Shown in pieces: positions 8,006 through 16,087 of a DNA stretch of 35,430 nucleotides; position 1 is the stretch's first letter, and each line of letters begins with the position of its first letter. This DNA comes from Burkholderiaceae bacterium. Its GTDB lineage: Bacteria > Pseudomonadota > Gammaproteobacteria > Burkholderiales > Burkholderiaceae_C. Position numbers and translations under genes: made by a program. The notes under the pieces are model-generated. The model was not told the DNA's origin, ran no database searches, and saw only the letters and a list, made by a program, of their open reading frames with translations. The DNA lies in the NCBI GenBank assembly GCA_016790575.1, contig JAEUOU010000004.1, positions 1-35,430 of the forward strand. Reading direction: 5' to 3'.

Positions 8006-8947
8006 TCAGGGCGGATTGGCTGCGAAGGGCTGGACGCCGGACGGTCGCGCGGTCTCGATGTGCTGGTACAGAGCCTGCTGGAACGGGGAGAGCTCCTTGT
8101 CCTTCCGGCGCACCAGGTAGAGCGGGATGGACATGGGCATCTCCGGCATCATCACCTGGCGCAGTTCGCCCTGGTCGATCTCGCGCTGCACCGATGACGC
8201 CAGGAAAAAGCAGACGCCGATGTCGCGCCGCACCGCCGCCTTCTGCGCTTCCGGGTGGCCCAGTTCCATCACGATGCGGCGCGGCGCAATGCCGTTGGCG
8301 CGCACCTGGCCTTCCTCCAGCTGCTGCATGACCGTGCTATAGCTGCTGATGAACGGGGCCTTCTGTAGATCGTCGCGCTGCGCGATGCCGCCAATCCAGC
8401 GGCTGGCGGGCGCGCTGACCAGCAGCAGCGGTTCGTTCCACAGGCGCTGAACGACCAGTCCCTCCATGTTCTGTTCCGGCAGGATCATGACCACCGCGAA
8501 ATCGGCGCCGCCGGCGCGCACCGCTTCCAGTGCGGCCTGCGGCGTCGAGATGGTGACTTGCACCCGCCCTTCGGGATAGCGGTCATGGAAGTCGCACACC
8601 ACGGGGGGCAGCAGGTAGGAACCCGCGCTCATGGAGGCCGCCACCGTGGCGCGGCCCGGCCCCTCGGGCAGGGCGCCGGCCAGTTCGCGCTCCAGCTCGC
8701 GGGTGCGGGTGATAACGCCTTGCGCCCATTTGAGCACCCGGGCGCCGGCCTCGGTCAGCGCGATGCCCCGGCCGTCGCGCTTGATCAGCCGGACACCCAG
8801 CCTTTGCTCCAGATGGCGGACGTGTGCCGTGACGACGGGCTGCGAGATACACAGCTTGGCGGCGGCGCGGGTCACGCTCTGCAGTTCCGCCACGGTGCAG
8901 AAGACCTCCAGTTTCTGGAGCGTCAATTGGGCATCAAAGCCTCGCAT
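8006..8947 (-). CDS. LysR-type regulator divergent from the HyuA/HyuB operon
   Basis: This is a 313-residue protein. I chose ATG 8947 (MRGFDAQLTLQKLEVF), which fits LysR N-termini; a GTG at 8998 would add 17 residues. The winged HTH (residues about 7-66, with SVTRAAAKLCISQPVVTAHV and RHLEQRLGVRLIKRDGRGIA) is followed by an effector domain beginning near GRATVAASMSAGSYLLPPVV. The overall pattern is CbbR/CysB-like. It is transcribed away from the carboxylase-like operon at 9174, and a 20-bp dyad lies between them, so it probably controls that operon in response to the substrate. The effector is unknown. Confidence 0.88.
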   Translation of the reverse strand: MRGFDAQLTLQKLEVFCTVAELQSVTRAAAKLCISQPVVTAHVRHLEQRLGVRLIKRDGRGIALTEAGARVLKWAQGVITRTRELERELAGALPEGPGRATVAASMSAGSYLLPPVVCDFHDRYPEGRVQVTISTPQAALEAVRAGGADFAVVMILPEQNMEGLVVQRLWNEPLLLVSAPASRWIGGIAQRDDLQKAPFISSYSTVMQQLEEGQVRANGIAPRRIVMELGHPEAQKAAVRRDIGVCFFLASSVQREIDQGELRQVMMPEMPMSIPLYLVRRKDKELSPFQQALYQHIETARPSGVQPFAANPP

Positions 8948-9001
8948 GGTCTTGAGATGGGTAAAGAGTGTATGCGGGTTTTCACTAAGTATTTGCACAA
9001 C

Positions 9002-9021
9002 TCATAGTCAACTGACTATGA
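9002..9021. promoter_or_regulatory. 20-bp dyad operator candidate in the divergent LysR/HyuA gap
   Basis: TCATAGTCAACTGACTATGA has perfect 8-bp arms (9002-9009 and 9014-9021) around a 4-base centre. It lies 55 bases upstream of the LysR ATG and 150 upstream of the HyuA-like start, where LysR regulators normally bind. The symmetric T and A are separated by 12 rather than 11 bases, so the match to the classical T-N11-A box is approximate. Confidence 0.55.
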
Positions 9022-9120
9022 ATTTCGACGTCATTTTGAATTAGACGCCTTGGGGACGTCAACCTAGGATGCCCGACACCGCGCCAATGGAGGCGCAGTG
9101 ACCCACCCACGGAGACAAGC

Positions 9121-9177
9121 GTGATCCCCTTAGAAAGACACCATCAGACCAGACTGGCGATGAAGGAGACGGCATGA
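9121..9177 (+). CDS. Possible 18-residue leader peptide overlapping the HyuA-like gene
   Basis: GTG 9121 is preceded by GGAGACAAGC, the same ribosome-binding style found before other starts in this window. The frame runs 18 codons (IPLERHHQTRLAMKETA after the start) and its TGA overlaps the ATG at 9174 as ATGA. It also spans the GAAGGAG ribosome site of the next gene. Translation could couple to, or gate, expression of the operon. The evidence is only the signals and the overlap. Confidence 0.3.
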   Translation: MIPLERHHQTRLAMKETA

Positions 9178-11270
9178 CCTACATCATCGGCATTGACACG
9201 GGCGGAACCTTCACGGACGGTTTCGTCGCCAGCGAGAGCGGGCGCCTGGCGGCGGCCAAGTCGCCATCGACGCCGCCGGACTTCTCGCGCGGCTTTCTGA
9301 ACGTGCTGGACGACCTGGCCAAGGAACTGGGCATCACGACGCAGGAGCTGCTTGCGCAGACCCAGTACATCATCCACGGCACCACGTCGACCCTGAACGC
9401 CGTGGTCACGGGCAACGTCGCCAAGGTGGGGTTCATCACCACGCGCGGCCACGCCGACTCGATCTCGATGATGAACCTGGAGGGCCGCTACGCGGGCCTG
9501 GGGCCGGACGAGGTCCAGAACATCTCGCGCACCAACAAGCCGGCGCCGCTGGTGCCGCGTCACTTGGTCGAAGAGATCGACGAGCGCATCGACTACAAGG
9601 GCGTGGTCGTGGCGCCGCTCGACGAGCAGGGCACGCGCGCCGCCATCCGGCGCCTGATCGAGCAGGACGTCGAATCTATCGCCGTGTCGCTGCTGTGGTC
9701 GTTCCGCAATCCCGCCCACGAACAGCGCGTGCGGGAACTGGTCCGTGAGCTGGCACCCGATCTGTACGTGGCGGTGTCGCACGAGGTGAGCCCGCGGATA
9801 CGGGAGTACACGCGCAGCTCCACCACGATCATCAACACGCAGGTGGGCCCGCGGCTGGCCGCCTACCTGCGGCCCCTGGAGACCGACCTGCGCGAGCGCG
9901 GTTTCGACGGCTCGCTGCTGGTGATGCAGGGCTCCGGCGGCTGCGTGCAGGCGGCGGACGCGCCGATGCATGCGGTCAGCACGCTGGGCTCGGTCCTGAC
10001 CGGCGGCATCGTCGGCTGCACGCAACTGGCCGACGCGCTGGGCCACCGCAACATCATCTCCACGGACATGGGCGGCACCACCTTCCTGGTGGGCCTGGTG
10101 CTGGACGGCCAGCCGGTCACGACGACGACCACGGTGCTCCACCAGCACCAGATCAACACCCCCATGGTGGACGTGCACACCATCGGCGCGGGCGGCGGCG
10201 CCATCGCCTCCATCGACGGCGGCGGGAACCTGCGCGTCGGGCCCCGCAGCGCCGGCGCCCGGCCCGGGCCGGCGTGCTACGGCGAAGGCGGCACGGAGCC
10301 CACGGTGACCGACGCCGACCTGATCCTGGGCATCATCAACCCGGACAATTTCCTGGGCGGACGCAAGAAACTCTCACGCGAGCTGGCCGCCGAGGCCATC
10401 CGCACCAAGATCGCCGAGCCGCTGGGCCTGACGATCGAGCAAAGCGCAGCCGCCATCTACGCGATCCAGAACGCGCAGACCGCCGACCTGATCCGCAAGG
10501 TGGTGGTCAACAGCGGGTTCGATCCGCGGGAGTTCGTCATCTATTCCTTCGGCGGCGCCGGCCCCATGCACGCGGCGAGCTATTCCGCCGACATCGGCGC
10601 GGCCGATGTGGTGGTGCCGCTGGGCTCCACGGCCGCCGTGTTCTCCGCCTACGGGCTGGCCTCGTCGGACATCGTGCTCACGGCGGAGGCATCCGATCCG
10701 GCGAACTGGCCCGTGCCGGCGTCCGAGGTCAACACCATCTACACCCGCCTCGAAGCGGAACTGCGCGAGCGCCTGCGCGCGCAGAACCTGACTTTCTCGC
10801 ACGTGGAGATGCATCGGGAAGCCGAGATGCGCTACACGATGCAAATGGCCGAAGTCACCACGCCGGTGCCATCGGGCACGCTGGACGATGCGGCGGTGGC
10901 CGCGGTCGGCGCCAAGTTCGAGGCGCTGTACGAGCAGCTCTACGGCAAGGGCTCCGGCTTCGCCGACGCCGGGCTGCAGGTCATCACCTACCGCGTGCGC
11001 GCCGTCGGCGCCTTGCCCATCCGCGCTAGCCTGCCGGACATCGGGGTCGCGCAGGGCGCGCCGCAGCACAGCGGCAGCCGCGATGTCTTCCTCGACGTGC
11101 GTCGCGGCTGGCAGCAGGCGCGGGTCTACGACTACCGCACGCTACTCGCTGGCGCGCGCATCGACGGTCCGTCAATCGTGGAGGCGCCGACCACCACGGT
11201 GGCCATCCCACAAGGGTGCTCGGGCACGGTCGACCGCCTCGGCAACCTCGTGCTTCGCTACACAGAATGA
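9174..11270 (+). CDS. HyuA-type hydantoinase/oxoprolinase or carboxylase subunit (ATPase)
   Basis: This 698-residue cytoplasmic protein belongs to the hydantoinase/oxoprolinase A family (HyuA, acetone carboxylase beta, acetophenone carboxylase). The N-terminal actin-like ATPase motif is GIDTGGTFTDG at residues 5-15, and a second nucleotide motif STDMGGTTF lies near residue 300. GAGGGAIASID and FGGAGPMHAASYSADIG follow. GAAGGAG precedes the ATG. Family members use ATP to activate a cyclic amide for hydrolysis, or to phosphorylate carbonyl or bicarbonate groups for carboxylation. It works with the HyuB partner coded 19 bases downstream. The substrate cannot be read from the sequence. Confidence 0.88.
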   Translation: MTYIIGIDTGGTFTDGFVASESGRLAAAKSPSTPPDFSRGFLNVLDDLAKELGITTQELLAQTQYIIHGTTSTLNAVVTGNVAKVGFITTRGHADSISMMNLEGRYAGLGPDEVQNISRTNKPAPLVPRHLVEEIDERIDYKGVVVAPLDEQGTRAAIRRLIEQDVESIAVSLLWSFRNPAHEQRVRELVRELAPDLYVAVSHEVSPRIREYTRSSTTIINTQVGPRLAAYLRPLETDLRERGFDGSLLVMQGSGGCVQAADAPMHAVSTLGSVLTGGIVGCTQLADALGHRNIISTDMGGTTFLVGLVLDGQPVTTTTTVLHQHQINTPMVDVHTIGAGGGAIASIDGGGNLRVGPRSAGARPGPACYGEGGTEPTVTDADLILGIINPDNFLGGRKKLSRELAAEAIRTKIAEPLGLTIEQSAAAIYAIQNAQTADLIRKVVVNSGFDPREFVIYSFGGAGPMHAASYSADIGAADVVVPLGSTAAVFSAYGLASSDIVLTAEASDPANWPVPASEVNTIYTRLEAELRERLRAQNLTFSHVEMHREAEMRYTMQMAEVTTPVPSGTLDDAAVAAVGAKFEALYEQLYGKGSGFADAGLQVITYRVRAVGALPIRASLPDIGVAQGAPQHSGSRDVFLDVRRGWQQARVYDYRTLLAGARIDGPSIVEAPTTTVAIPQGCSGTVDRLGNLVLRYTE

Positions 11271-11289
11271 GTTCACCAGGAGACAAGCC

Positions 11290-13281
11290 ATGCCATTGAT
11301 CAATATCGCCGGCTCGGAACGCTTCGCGTACCAGCCCAAGCCGCCCGAGGAAACGCGCGCCCGGGCCTCAGGGGTTCACCTTCATGCCGTGAGCGACGCC
11401 GATGTGGCCGCCGTAGACCCGCTGACCTACGAGGTCGTGCGCCACCGGCTGGCCGCCATCGCCGAGGAGATGGGCGACGCGCTCAAGCGCATGTCGGGTT
11501 CCGTGGTGGTGACGGACTGCAACGACTTCGGCGCCACCATCCTCGACGAATGCGGCGACTCCGTCACTGTGGGCCTGTACAACACCCAGTTGGCCGCGTC
11601 CGTGGACATGGCGGCCAAGTGGACGCTGGAGAACCGCTCCACGCGGCCCGGCATCCGCCCGGGCGACATGTTCTTCTGCAACGACCCCTGGGTCGGCGGC
11701 GGGCTGCACCAGAACGACGCCACGGTGATGGCGCCGTTGTTCCACGATGGTGAGCTGTTCGCTTGGACCGCCGCGGTCTGCCACCAGGTCGACCTGGGCG
11801 GCGTCTCGCCGGGGAGCTGGTCGGTCGAGGGCCGCGACGTGTTCTGGGAATCGACGCCGGTGCCGCCGGTGAAGATCGTGGAGAACGGCGAGATCCGCGC
11901 CGACATCGAGGACATGTACCTGCGCCGCTCCCGCGTGCCGCGGCTGATCGCGCTCGACCTGCGCGCCAAGATCGGCGCCAACAATATCGCCCAGGAGCGT
12001 CTGACGCAACTGATCGGCAAGTACGGCGCCAAAACGGTCAAGGCCGTGATGAAGCGCATGATGAACGACGCCGAGGCGCGCCTGAAGGCCAAGCTGCGCG
12101 AGCTGCCCGACGGCGAATGGCGCGGCGTCGCGCACCAGGACTCGTTCCGCAGCGGCGACCGCAACATCTACAAGATTGCGCTGAAGATGAGCAAGCGCGG
12201 CGAGCGGCTGAGCTTCGACTTCACCGGCACCGACAAGGAGGTCGAGGGTTTCGCCAATTGCACGCTGGCGGGGCTGCGCGGCGGCATCATGCCGATCGTG
12301 CTGACCATGCTGTGCGGTGACATCCCGTGGGCGCCGGGCGGTCTCTACCGCTGCTTCGACATCATCAGCGAGCCGGGAACCATCAACAACTGCAACTTTC
12401 CGGCGGGCATCGGCAAGGCGTCCGTCGCCTCGGCCTGGGCGACGCAGAACGTGGTCTCGGAGTGCGTGGGCAACATGCTGGCCGTGCACCCGGAGCACCG
12501 CAAATCGCTGATGTGCGTGTGCTGCGGCACCTGGGACCTGGCGCTGCTGGCCGGTCTGGACCAGCGCGGCAACCCCTTCGTCACCATGGTCTGCGACTCG
12601 ATGGCCGGCGGCCTGGGCGCGCGCGTCGACCAGGATGGCGTGGACACCGGCGGGCTCAACTGCATCCCCATGGGCCGCGTCGCCGACGTCGAGATCAACG
12701 AGTTCAGCTTCCCGATGCTGTACCTGTGGCGCCGCGAGGAAATGGACTCGGGCGGGCCGGGGCGCTTCCGCGGCGGCGCGGGCGGCTCCAGCTGCTTCAT
12801 TCCCTACGACTCGCCGATCGGCGGGGTGCACCTGGTCATTTCCGCCACCGGCAAGGCCTTGCCGCAAGCCACGGGGCTGAGCGGCGGCTACCCCGCCGCC
12901 ACCCAGCACGACGTGCTGGTGCGCGGTGCCCGGGCCAAGGACATGCTGGCCAGCGGCCGCATCCCCGCCTCGCTCGACGAGGTCGGCGGCACGGCGGAAG
13001 TGCTGCAGCAGCACTTGGAAACGCACCTGGATGCCGGGGACGTGTATTTCACCCACTGGCAAGGCGGCGGCGGCTATGGCGACCCCCTGCTGCGCAACCC
13101 CGTCCTCGTCGCGCGCGACATCGCCTCGCGCAAGGTGTCGCCGCGCGCGGCGGCCGAGATCTATGGCGTCGTGCTGCAAGAGGACGGCACCGTGGACACG
13201 GCCGCGACCGATGCCGCCAGGCAGCGCCTGCGCCGCAGGCGTGCCGCCCCGGCCGATGCCGCCACTGGAGAACCCGCATGA
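11290..13281 (+). CDS. HyuB-type hydantoinase B/oxoprolinase or carboxylase subunit
   Basis: This is a 663-residue partner of the preceding protein. The start at ATG 11290 follows AGGAGACAAGCC. Typical HyuB signatures are DPLTYEVVRHRLAAIAEEMG, DMFFCNDPWVGGGLHQND, TGTDKEVEGFANCTLAGLRG, GPGRFRGGAGG and, near the end, HWQGGGGYGDPLLR. About 45 extra residues at the N-terminus precede the usual family start. A and B subunits form the catalytic complex for ATP-dependent ring opening or carboxylation. The gene overlaps the zinc-ribbon gene by ATGA, pointing to a three-subunit enzyme as in acetone or acetophenone carboxylases rather than a plain two-subunit hydantoinase. Confidence 0.88.
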   Translation: MPLINIAGSERFAYQPKPPEETRARASGVHLHAVSDADVAAVDPLTYEVVRHRLAAIAEEMGDALKRMSGSVVVTDCNDFGATILDECGDSVTVGLYNTQLAASVDMAAKWTLENRSTRPGIRPGDMFFCNDPWVGGGLHQNDATVMAPLFHDGELFAWTAAVCHQVDLGGVSPGSWSVEGRDVFWESTPVPPVKIVENGEIRADIEDMYLRRSRVPRLIALDLRAKIGANNIAQERLTQLIGKYGAKTVKAVMKRMMNDAEARLKAKLRELPDGEWRGVAHQDSFRSGDRNIYKIALKMSKRGERLSFDFTGTDKEVEGFANCTLAGLRGGIMPIVLTMLCGDIPWAPGGLYRCFDIISEPGTINNCNFPAGIGKASVASAWATQNVVSECVGNMLAVHPEHRKSLMCVCCGTWDLALLAGLDQRGNPFVTMVCDSMAGGLGARVDQDGVDTGGLNCIPMGRVADVEINEFSFPMLYLWRREEMDSGGPGRFRGGAGGSSCFIPYDSPIGGVHLVISATGKALPQATGLSGGYPAATQHDVLVRGARAKDMLASGRIPASLDEVGGTAEVLQQHLETHLDAGDVYFTHWQGGGGYGDPLLRNPVLVARDIASRKVSPRAAAEIYGVVLQEDGTVDTAATDAARQRLRRRRAAPADAATGEPA

Positions 13282-13565
13282 ACATCGACGACAACATCCA
13301 AGTCTCCCCCGACGGACGGACCACGGTTTGCGGACACTGCAGCGCAACGCTGGGCACGCCGGGCGAGGCGCCGCTGGCCAACGCCCTGGTGCGTGAAAAC
13401 CCGTCGCTCGCCGCCGGGCCTGGCATCCGCGTGGACCCCCGGCACTTCACCGATCGCCCCATCGTGCTGCGCCAGGCGTTCTGTCCCCAGTGCCTGGCCC
13501 TGCTCAGCACGGAAGTCGTTCCGCAGGACGAAGCAAGCGGCCGGAGCTGGAAGCTGATCGCGTAG
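13278..13565 (+). CDS. Small zinc-ribbon subunit, acetone-carboxylase-gamma-like
   Basis: This is a 95-residue protein whose ATG overlaps the HyuB-type stop (ATGA). Two CxxC pairs, CGHC near residue 18 and CPQC near residue 69, form a probable zinc ribbon. Between them is GPGIRVDPRHFTDRPIVLRQ. Small proteins of this kind accompany HyuA/HyuB-like carboxylases (gamma subunit of acetone carboxylase, small zinc subunit of acetophenone carboxylase). It is therefore probably a structural or metal-binding subunit of this enzyme. Sequence similarity to the gamma family is judged by pattern only, so the exact family is moderately certain. Confidence 0.65.
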   Translation: MNIDDNIQVSPDGRTTVCGHCSATLGTPGEAPLANALVRENPSLAAGPGIRVDPRHFTDRPIVLRQAFCPQCLALLSTEVVPQDEASGRSWKLIA

Positions 13566-13576
13566 CTTGCGATTCT

Positions 13577-13651
13577 CAGGGCGTCGACTGAACCCGTACA
13601 GCGCCCTGCCCTTCCCCAATGAACAGGCTTCTGCGCGCATCAGTGCGCGCA
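13577..13651 (+). other. Two hairpins between the carboxylase-like genes and the SDR/TRAP genes
   Basis: CAGGGCG (13577-13583) pairs with CGCCCTG (13602-13608) across an 18-base loop. TGCGCGCA (13632-13639) pairs with its own repeat TGCGCGCA (13644-13651) across a 4-base loop, followed by AAAACGTCC. Neither has a T tract on the plus strand. They may attenuate or process the transcript between the two gene groups. Confidence 0.35.
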
Positions 13652-13740
13652 AAACGTCCTTTCGCCCGGCGTTCCACTTCTTGAAGCCCAAATGTCCCGA
13701 CTCCCGGGAAACATCATTGAACTTGCCATGGAGATAAATC

Positions 13741-14514
13741 ATGACTGAACTATTGCTACCCGATCCGCCTAGCCGAGTGGTTGTTATCACCGGAGCGGCC
13801 CAGGGCCTGGGGCGCGCCTATGCACTGCGTCTGGCGCGCGAGGGGCACAAGATCGTGGCCGTGGACATCAAGGCCGAGGCGCTGGCCCAGGCCGCCGAAG
13901 AGATCGGGGCAGCCGGCGGCGAGTGCATGCACCTTGTGGCGGACATCAGCGATGAGTACAGCGTGGCGCGAGCAGCCGCCGCGGTGGACGAGCGCTTCGG
14001 CCGCTGCGACGTGCTCGTGAACAACGCGGCGATCTTCACCACGCTGAAGATGCGCCCTTTCGAGGAAATCCCGGTGGACGAGTGGAGTCGCGTGCTGCAC
14101 GTCAACATCACCGGCACCTTCCTCATGACCCGCGCCATGGTGCCGCTGATGCGGCGCCACGAGTGGGGCCGCGTGATCAACATCTCCTCTGCGGCTTACG
14201 TGATGGGCCGTGGCCACTACCTTCACTACACCACTTCCAAAGCCGCCGTGGTCGGCATGACGCGCTCGATGGCGCGCGAACTGGGCTCTACCGGGATCAC
14301 CGTGAACGCGGTGCTCCCGGGTGCAACGGACACCGAAATCCCCCGCGAGACGGTCACGTCAGCCCAGAAGCAGGCGCAGATCGCCATGCGATGCATCCCG
14401 CGGGAAGAAGGCCCGCGCGACCTCGAAGGGGTCGTGAGCTTCCTGGCGTCGGATGACAGCGCCTTCATCACCGGCCAATCGCTGGTGGTCGATGGTGGCC
14501 TCACGTTTCTGTAA
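13741..14514 (+). CDS. SDR family NAD-dependent oxidoreductase
   Basis: This 257-residue classical short-chain dehydrogenase has the cofactor motif TGAAQGLG at residues 17-24. Asp42 at the end of the second strand favours NAD(H) over NADP(H). The NNAA motif is near residue 95, and the catalytic set is Ser149 or Ser150, Tyr163 and Lys167 (HYTTSK). GGAG precedes the ATG. It lies between the carboxylase-like genes and the TRAP transporter on the same strand, so it probably oxidises or reduces an alcohol or keto intermediate of that pathway. The substrate is unknown. Confidence 0.88.
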   Translation: MTELLLPDPPSRVVVITGAAQGLGRAYALRLAREGHKIVAVDIKAEALAQAAEEIGAAGGECMHLVADISDEYSVARAAAAVDERFGRCDVLVNNAAIFTTLKMRPFEEIPVDEWSRVLHVNITGTFLMTRAMVPLMRRHEWGRVINISSAAYVMGRGHYLHYTTSKAAVVGMTRSMARELGSTGITVNAVLPGATDTEIPRETVTSAQKQAQIAMRCIPREEGPRDLEGVVSFLASDDSAFITGQSLVVDGGLTFL

Positions 14515-14540
14515 ACAACACCACCCTAGGAGACAAAACC

Positions 14541-15515
14541 ATGAAAGCTCTCAAACAGATCATGCGGCTGATGGCTGCTTGCGCACTGGCCGCCGGCTTG
14601 GGGCAAGCTGGCGCGCAGGAAGTCACCTTGCGCGCCGTCAGCGCCTGGCCGGAAGGCAACTTCTTCTCGCTCAACTTCGAGAAGTTCGTGCAAAAGGTCA
14701 ACACCGAAGGCAAAGGTGTGATCAAGATCAGCTACCTGGGTGGTGGCGCCAAGGTCATGCCGCCCTTCGAAGTGGGTAACGCCGTCAAGTCGGGCGTGGT
14801 CGACATGGCCAACGTCACGGGCAACTTCTACACCAGCCTGCTGCCCGAGTCGGACGCCTTGTCGGTGAGCACCATTCCCGTGCAGGAATGGCGCCGGAAT
14901 GGTGCCTACGACTACGTCAACAAACTGTGGGGAGAGAAGCTCAACGCCCACTACCTGGGGCGCGCGGTGGACAACATGCCCTACCACCTGTTCCTGAAAA
15001 AACCGATCACCAAGCCGGACCTATCGGGCATGCGGCTGCGCGGCATTCCGATCTACCGCGACTTCTTCCAGGGCATGGGTGGTTCGGTGCTGACCATCGC
15101 CCCGGGTGAGCTCTACACGGCGTTGGAGCGCGGCGTGGTAGATGGCTACGGCTGGCCCGTGTCCGGCCTCTTTGACCTGAGCCTGCAAGAGCAGACCAAG
15201 TACCGCGTGGAGCCAGGGTTCTACAACACAGAGGTGGGCGTTCTGGTCAACCTTACGACTTGGAACAAGCTCAACGCGAAGCAAAAGGAAGTGCTGACCA
15301 ACGCCGCCATCTGGATGGAGAACCTGAACCTGGACAACGGCAAGATGTGGGAGGCCGAGAAAAAGCGCCAGACCGAGGCCGGCTTCCAGCCCATCACGTT
15401 CTCGCCGGCCGAAGCGGCCGCGTACACCAGGAACGCGACCGACGCGATCTGGGCCAGCATCAACCAGCGCAGTCCCCAGCACGGCCCGCAGCTGCGCAAG
15501 TTGCTGACGCGCTGA
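14541..15515 (+). CDS. TRAP transporter substrate-binding protein (DctP family)
   Basis: This 324-residue periplasmic binding protein has a signal peptide of about 25 residues (KALKQIMRLMAACALAAGLG) with probable cleavage after AGA. The mature part shows the DctP pattern, including MRLRGIPIYRDFFQGMGGS and GELYTALERGVVDGYGWPVS; the arginine in MRLRG typically binds the substrate carboxylate. AGGAGACAAAACC precedes the ATG. With the DctQ and DctM genes that follow, it forms a complete sodium-driven TRAP importer for an organic acid. The ligand is unknown. Confidence 0.92.
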   Translation: MKALKQIMRLMAACALAAGLGQAGAQEVTLRAVSAWPEGNFFSLNFEKFVQKVNTEGKGVIKISYLGGGAKVMPPFEVGNAVKSGVVDMANVTGNFYTSLLPESDALSVSTIPVQEWRRNGAYDYVNKLWGEKLNAHYLGRAVDNMPYHLFLKKPITKPDLSGMRLRGIPIYRDFFQGMGGSVLTIAPGELYTALERGVVDGYGWPVSGLFDLSLQEQTKYRVEPGFYNTEVGVLVNLTTWNKLNAKQKEVLTNAAIWMENLNLDNGKMWEAEKKRQTEAGFQPITFSPAEAAAYTRNATDAIWASINQRSPQHGPQLRKLLTR

Positions 15516-15520
15516 AGGCG

Positions 15521-16072
15521 ATGGTGGACATGGCCGAAGACCTTGCTCCCGCACTCTTGGACCGCGGCGATCGCGCCTGGGGCCACTTGCTGGCGAAGTT
15601 CGCCCTGCTGGCAGGCGCCTTGGTGGTCCTGATGGTGCTGGTGATCTGTGCCGATGTGCTCGTACGCAACCTGGGCCTGAGCAACCTGCCCTGGGCGCCG
15701 GAGATTGCGGAGTACACCCTCTACCTGTCGACCTTCTTCGCCGCGCCGTGGCTGCTGCGCGTCGGAGGCCATGTGCGAATGGACATGGTGCTCAAAGCGC
15801 TTCCGCGCCCCATCGGGTGGGCGCTGGAACTGTTGACCGACTTGTTCGGTATCGCAGCATGTGCCTCCCTCTCGCTGGCCAGCGCCAACGGCGCAATCGC
15901 CAGCGCCCGGCAAGGATCTCTGGTGTTCAAGGTGCTGGTGTTTCCTGAATGGTGGCTGCTCGTCCCCGCCAGCGTGATGTTCGCTGTTCTGGCCATCGAG
16001 TTCTGCTGGAGGCTGCGCCGGCAGTGGCGGGGACCGCGCGGCGTGCGCGAAGAAGCCACGTCCGTGGCCTGA
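15521..16072 (+). CDS. TRAP transporter small membrane subunit (DctQ family)
   Basis: This is a 183-residue inner membrane protein with four hydrophobic segments, including LLAGALVVLMVLVICADVLV and VPASVMFAVLAIEFCW. EIAEYTLYLSTFFAAPWLLR and GGHVRMDMV are typical DctQ signatures. The start is ambiguous between ATG 15521 and ATG 15530; GAAGG at 15514 fits the latter better. It lies 5 bases after the dctP-like stop and just ahead of the DctM gene, as in most TRAP operons. It links the binding protein to the large subunit. Confidence 0.88.
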   Translation: MVDMAEDLAPALLDRGDRAWGHLLAKFALLAGALVVLMVLVICADVLVRNLGLSNLPWAPEIAEYTLYLSTFFAAPWLLRVGGHVRMDMVLKALPRPIGWALELLTDLFGIAACASLSLASANGAIASARQGSLVFKVLVFPEWWLLVPASVMFAVLAIEFCWRLRRQWRGPRGVREEATSVA

Positions 16073-16087
16073 ATCATTTAGGAAGGA

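Noticed and set aside
9002-9021. Exact T-N11-A LysR box
   Set aside because: The symmetric T and A are 12 bases apart. It is reported as a dyad, not as a consensus box.
11368-13347. Very long minus-strand open frame opposite the HyuB-type gene
   Set aside because: It is a shadow of the high-G+C coding sequence on the other strand. Its translation is rich in R, H, A and G with no domain, while the plus strand carries clear HyuB motifs.
13577-13608. Rho-independent terminator after the zinc-ribbon gene
   Set aside because: The stem is real, but the loop is 18 bases and no T tract follows, so only a hairpin is reported.
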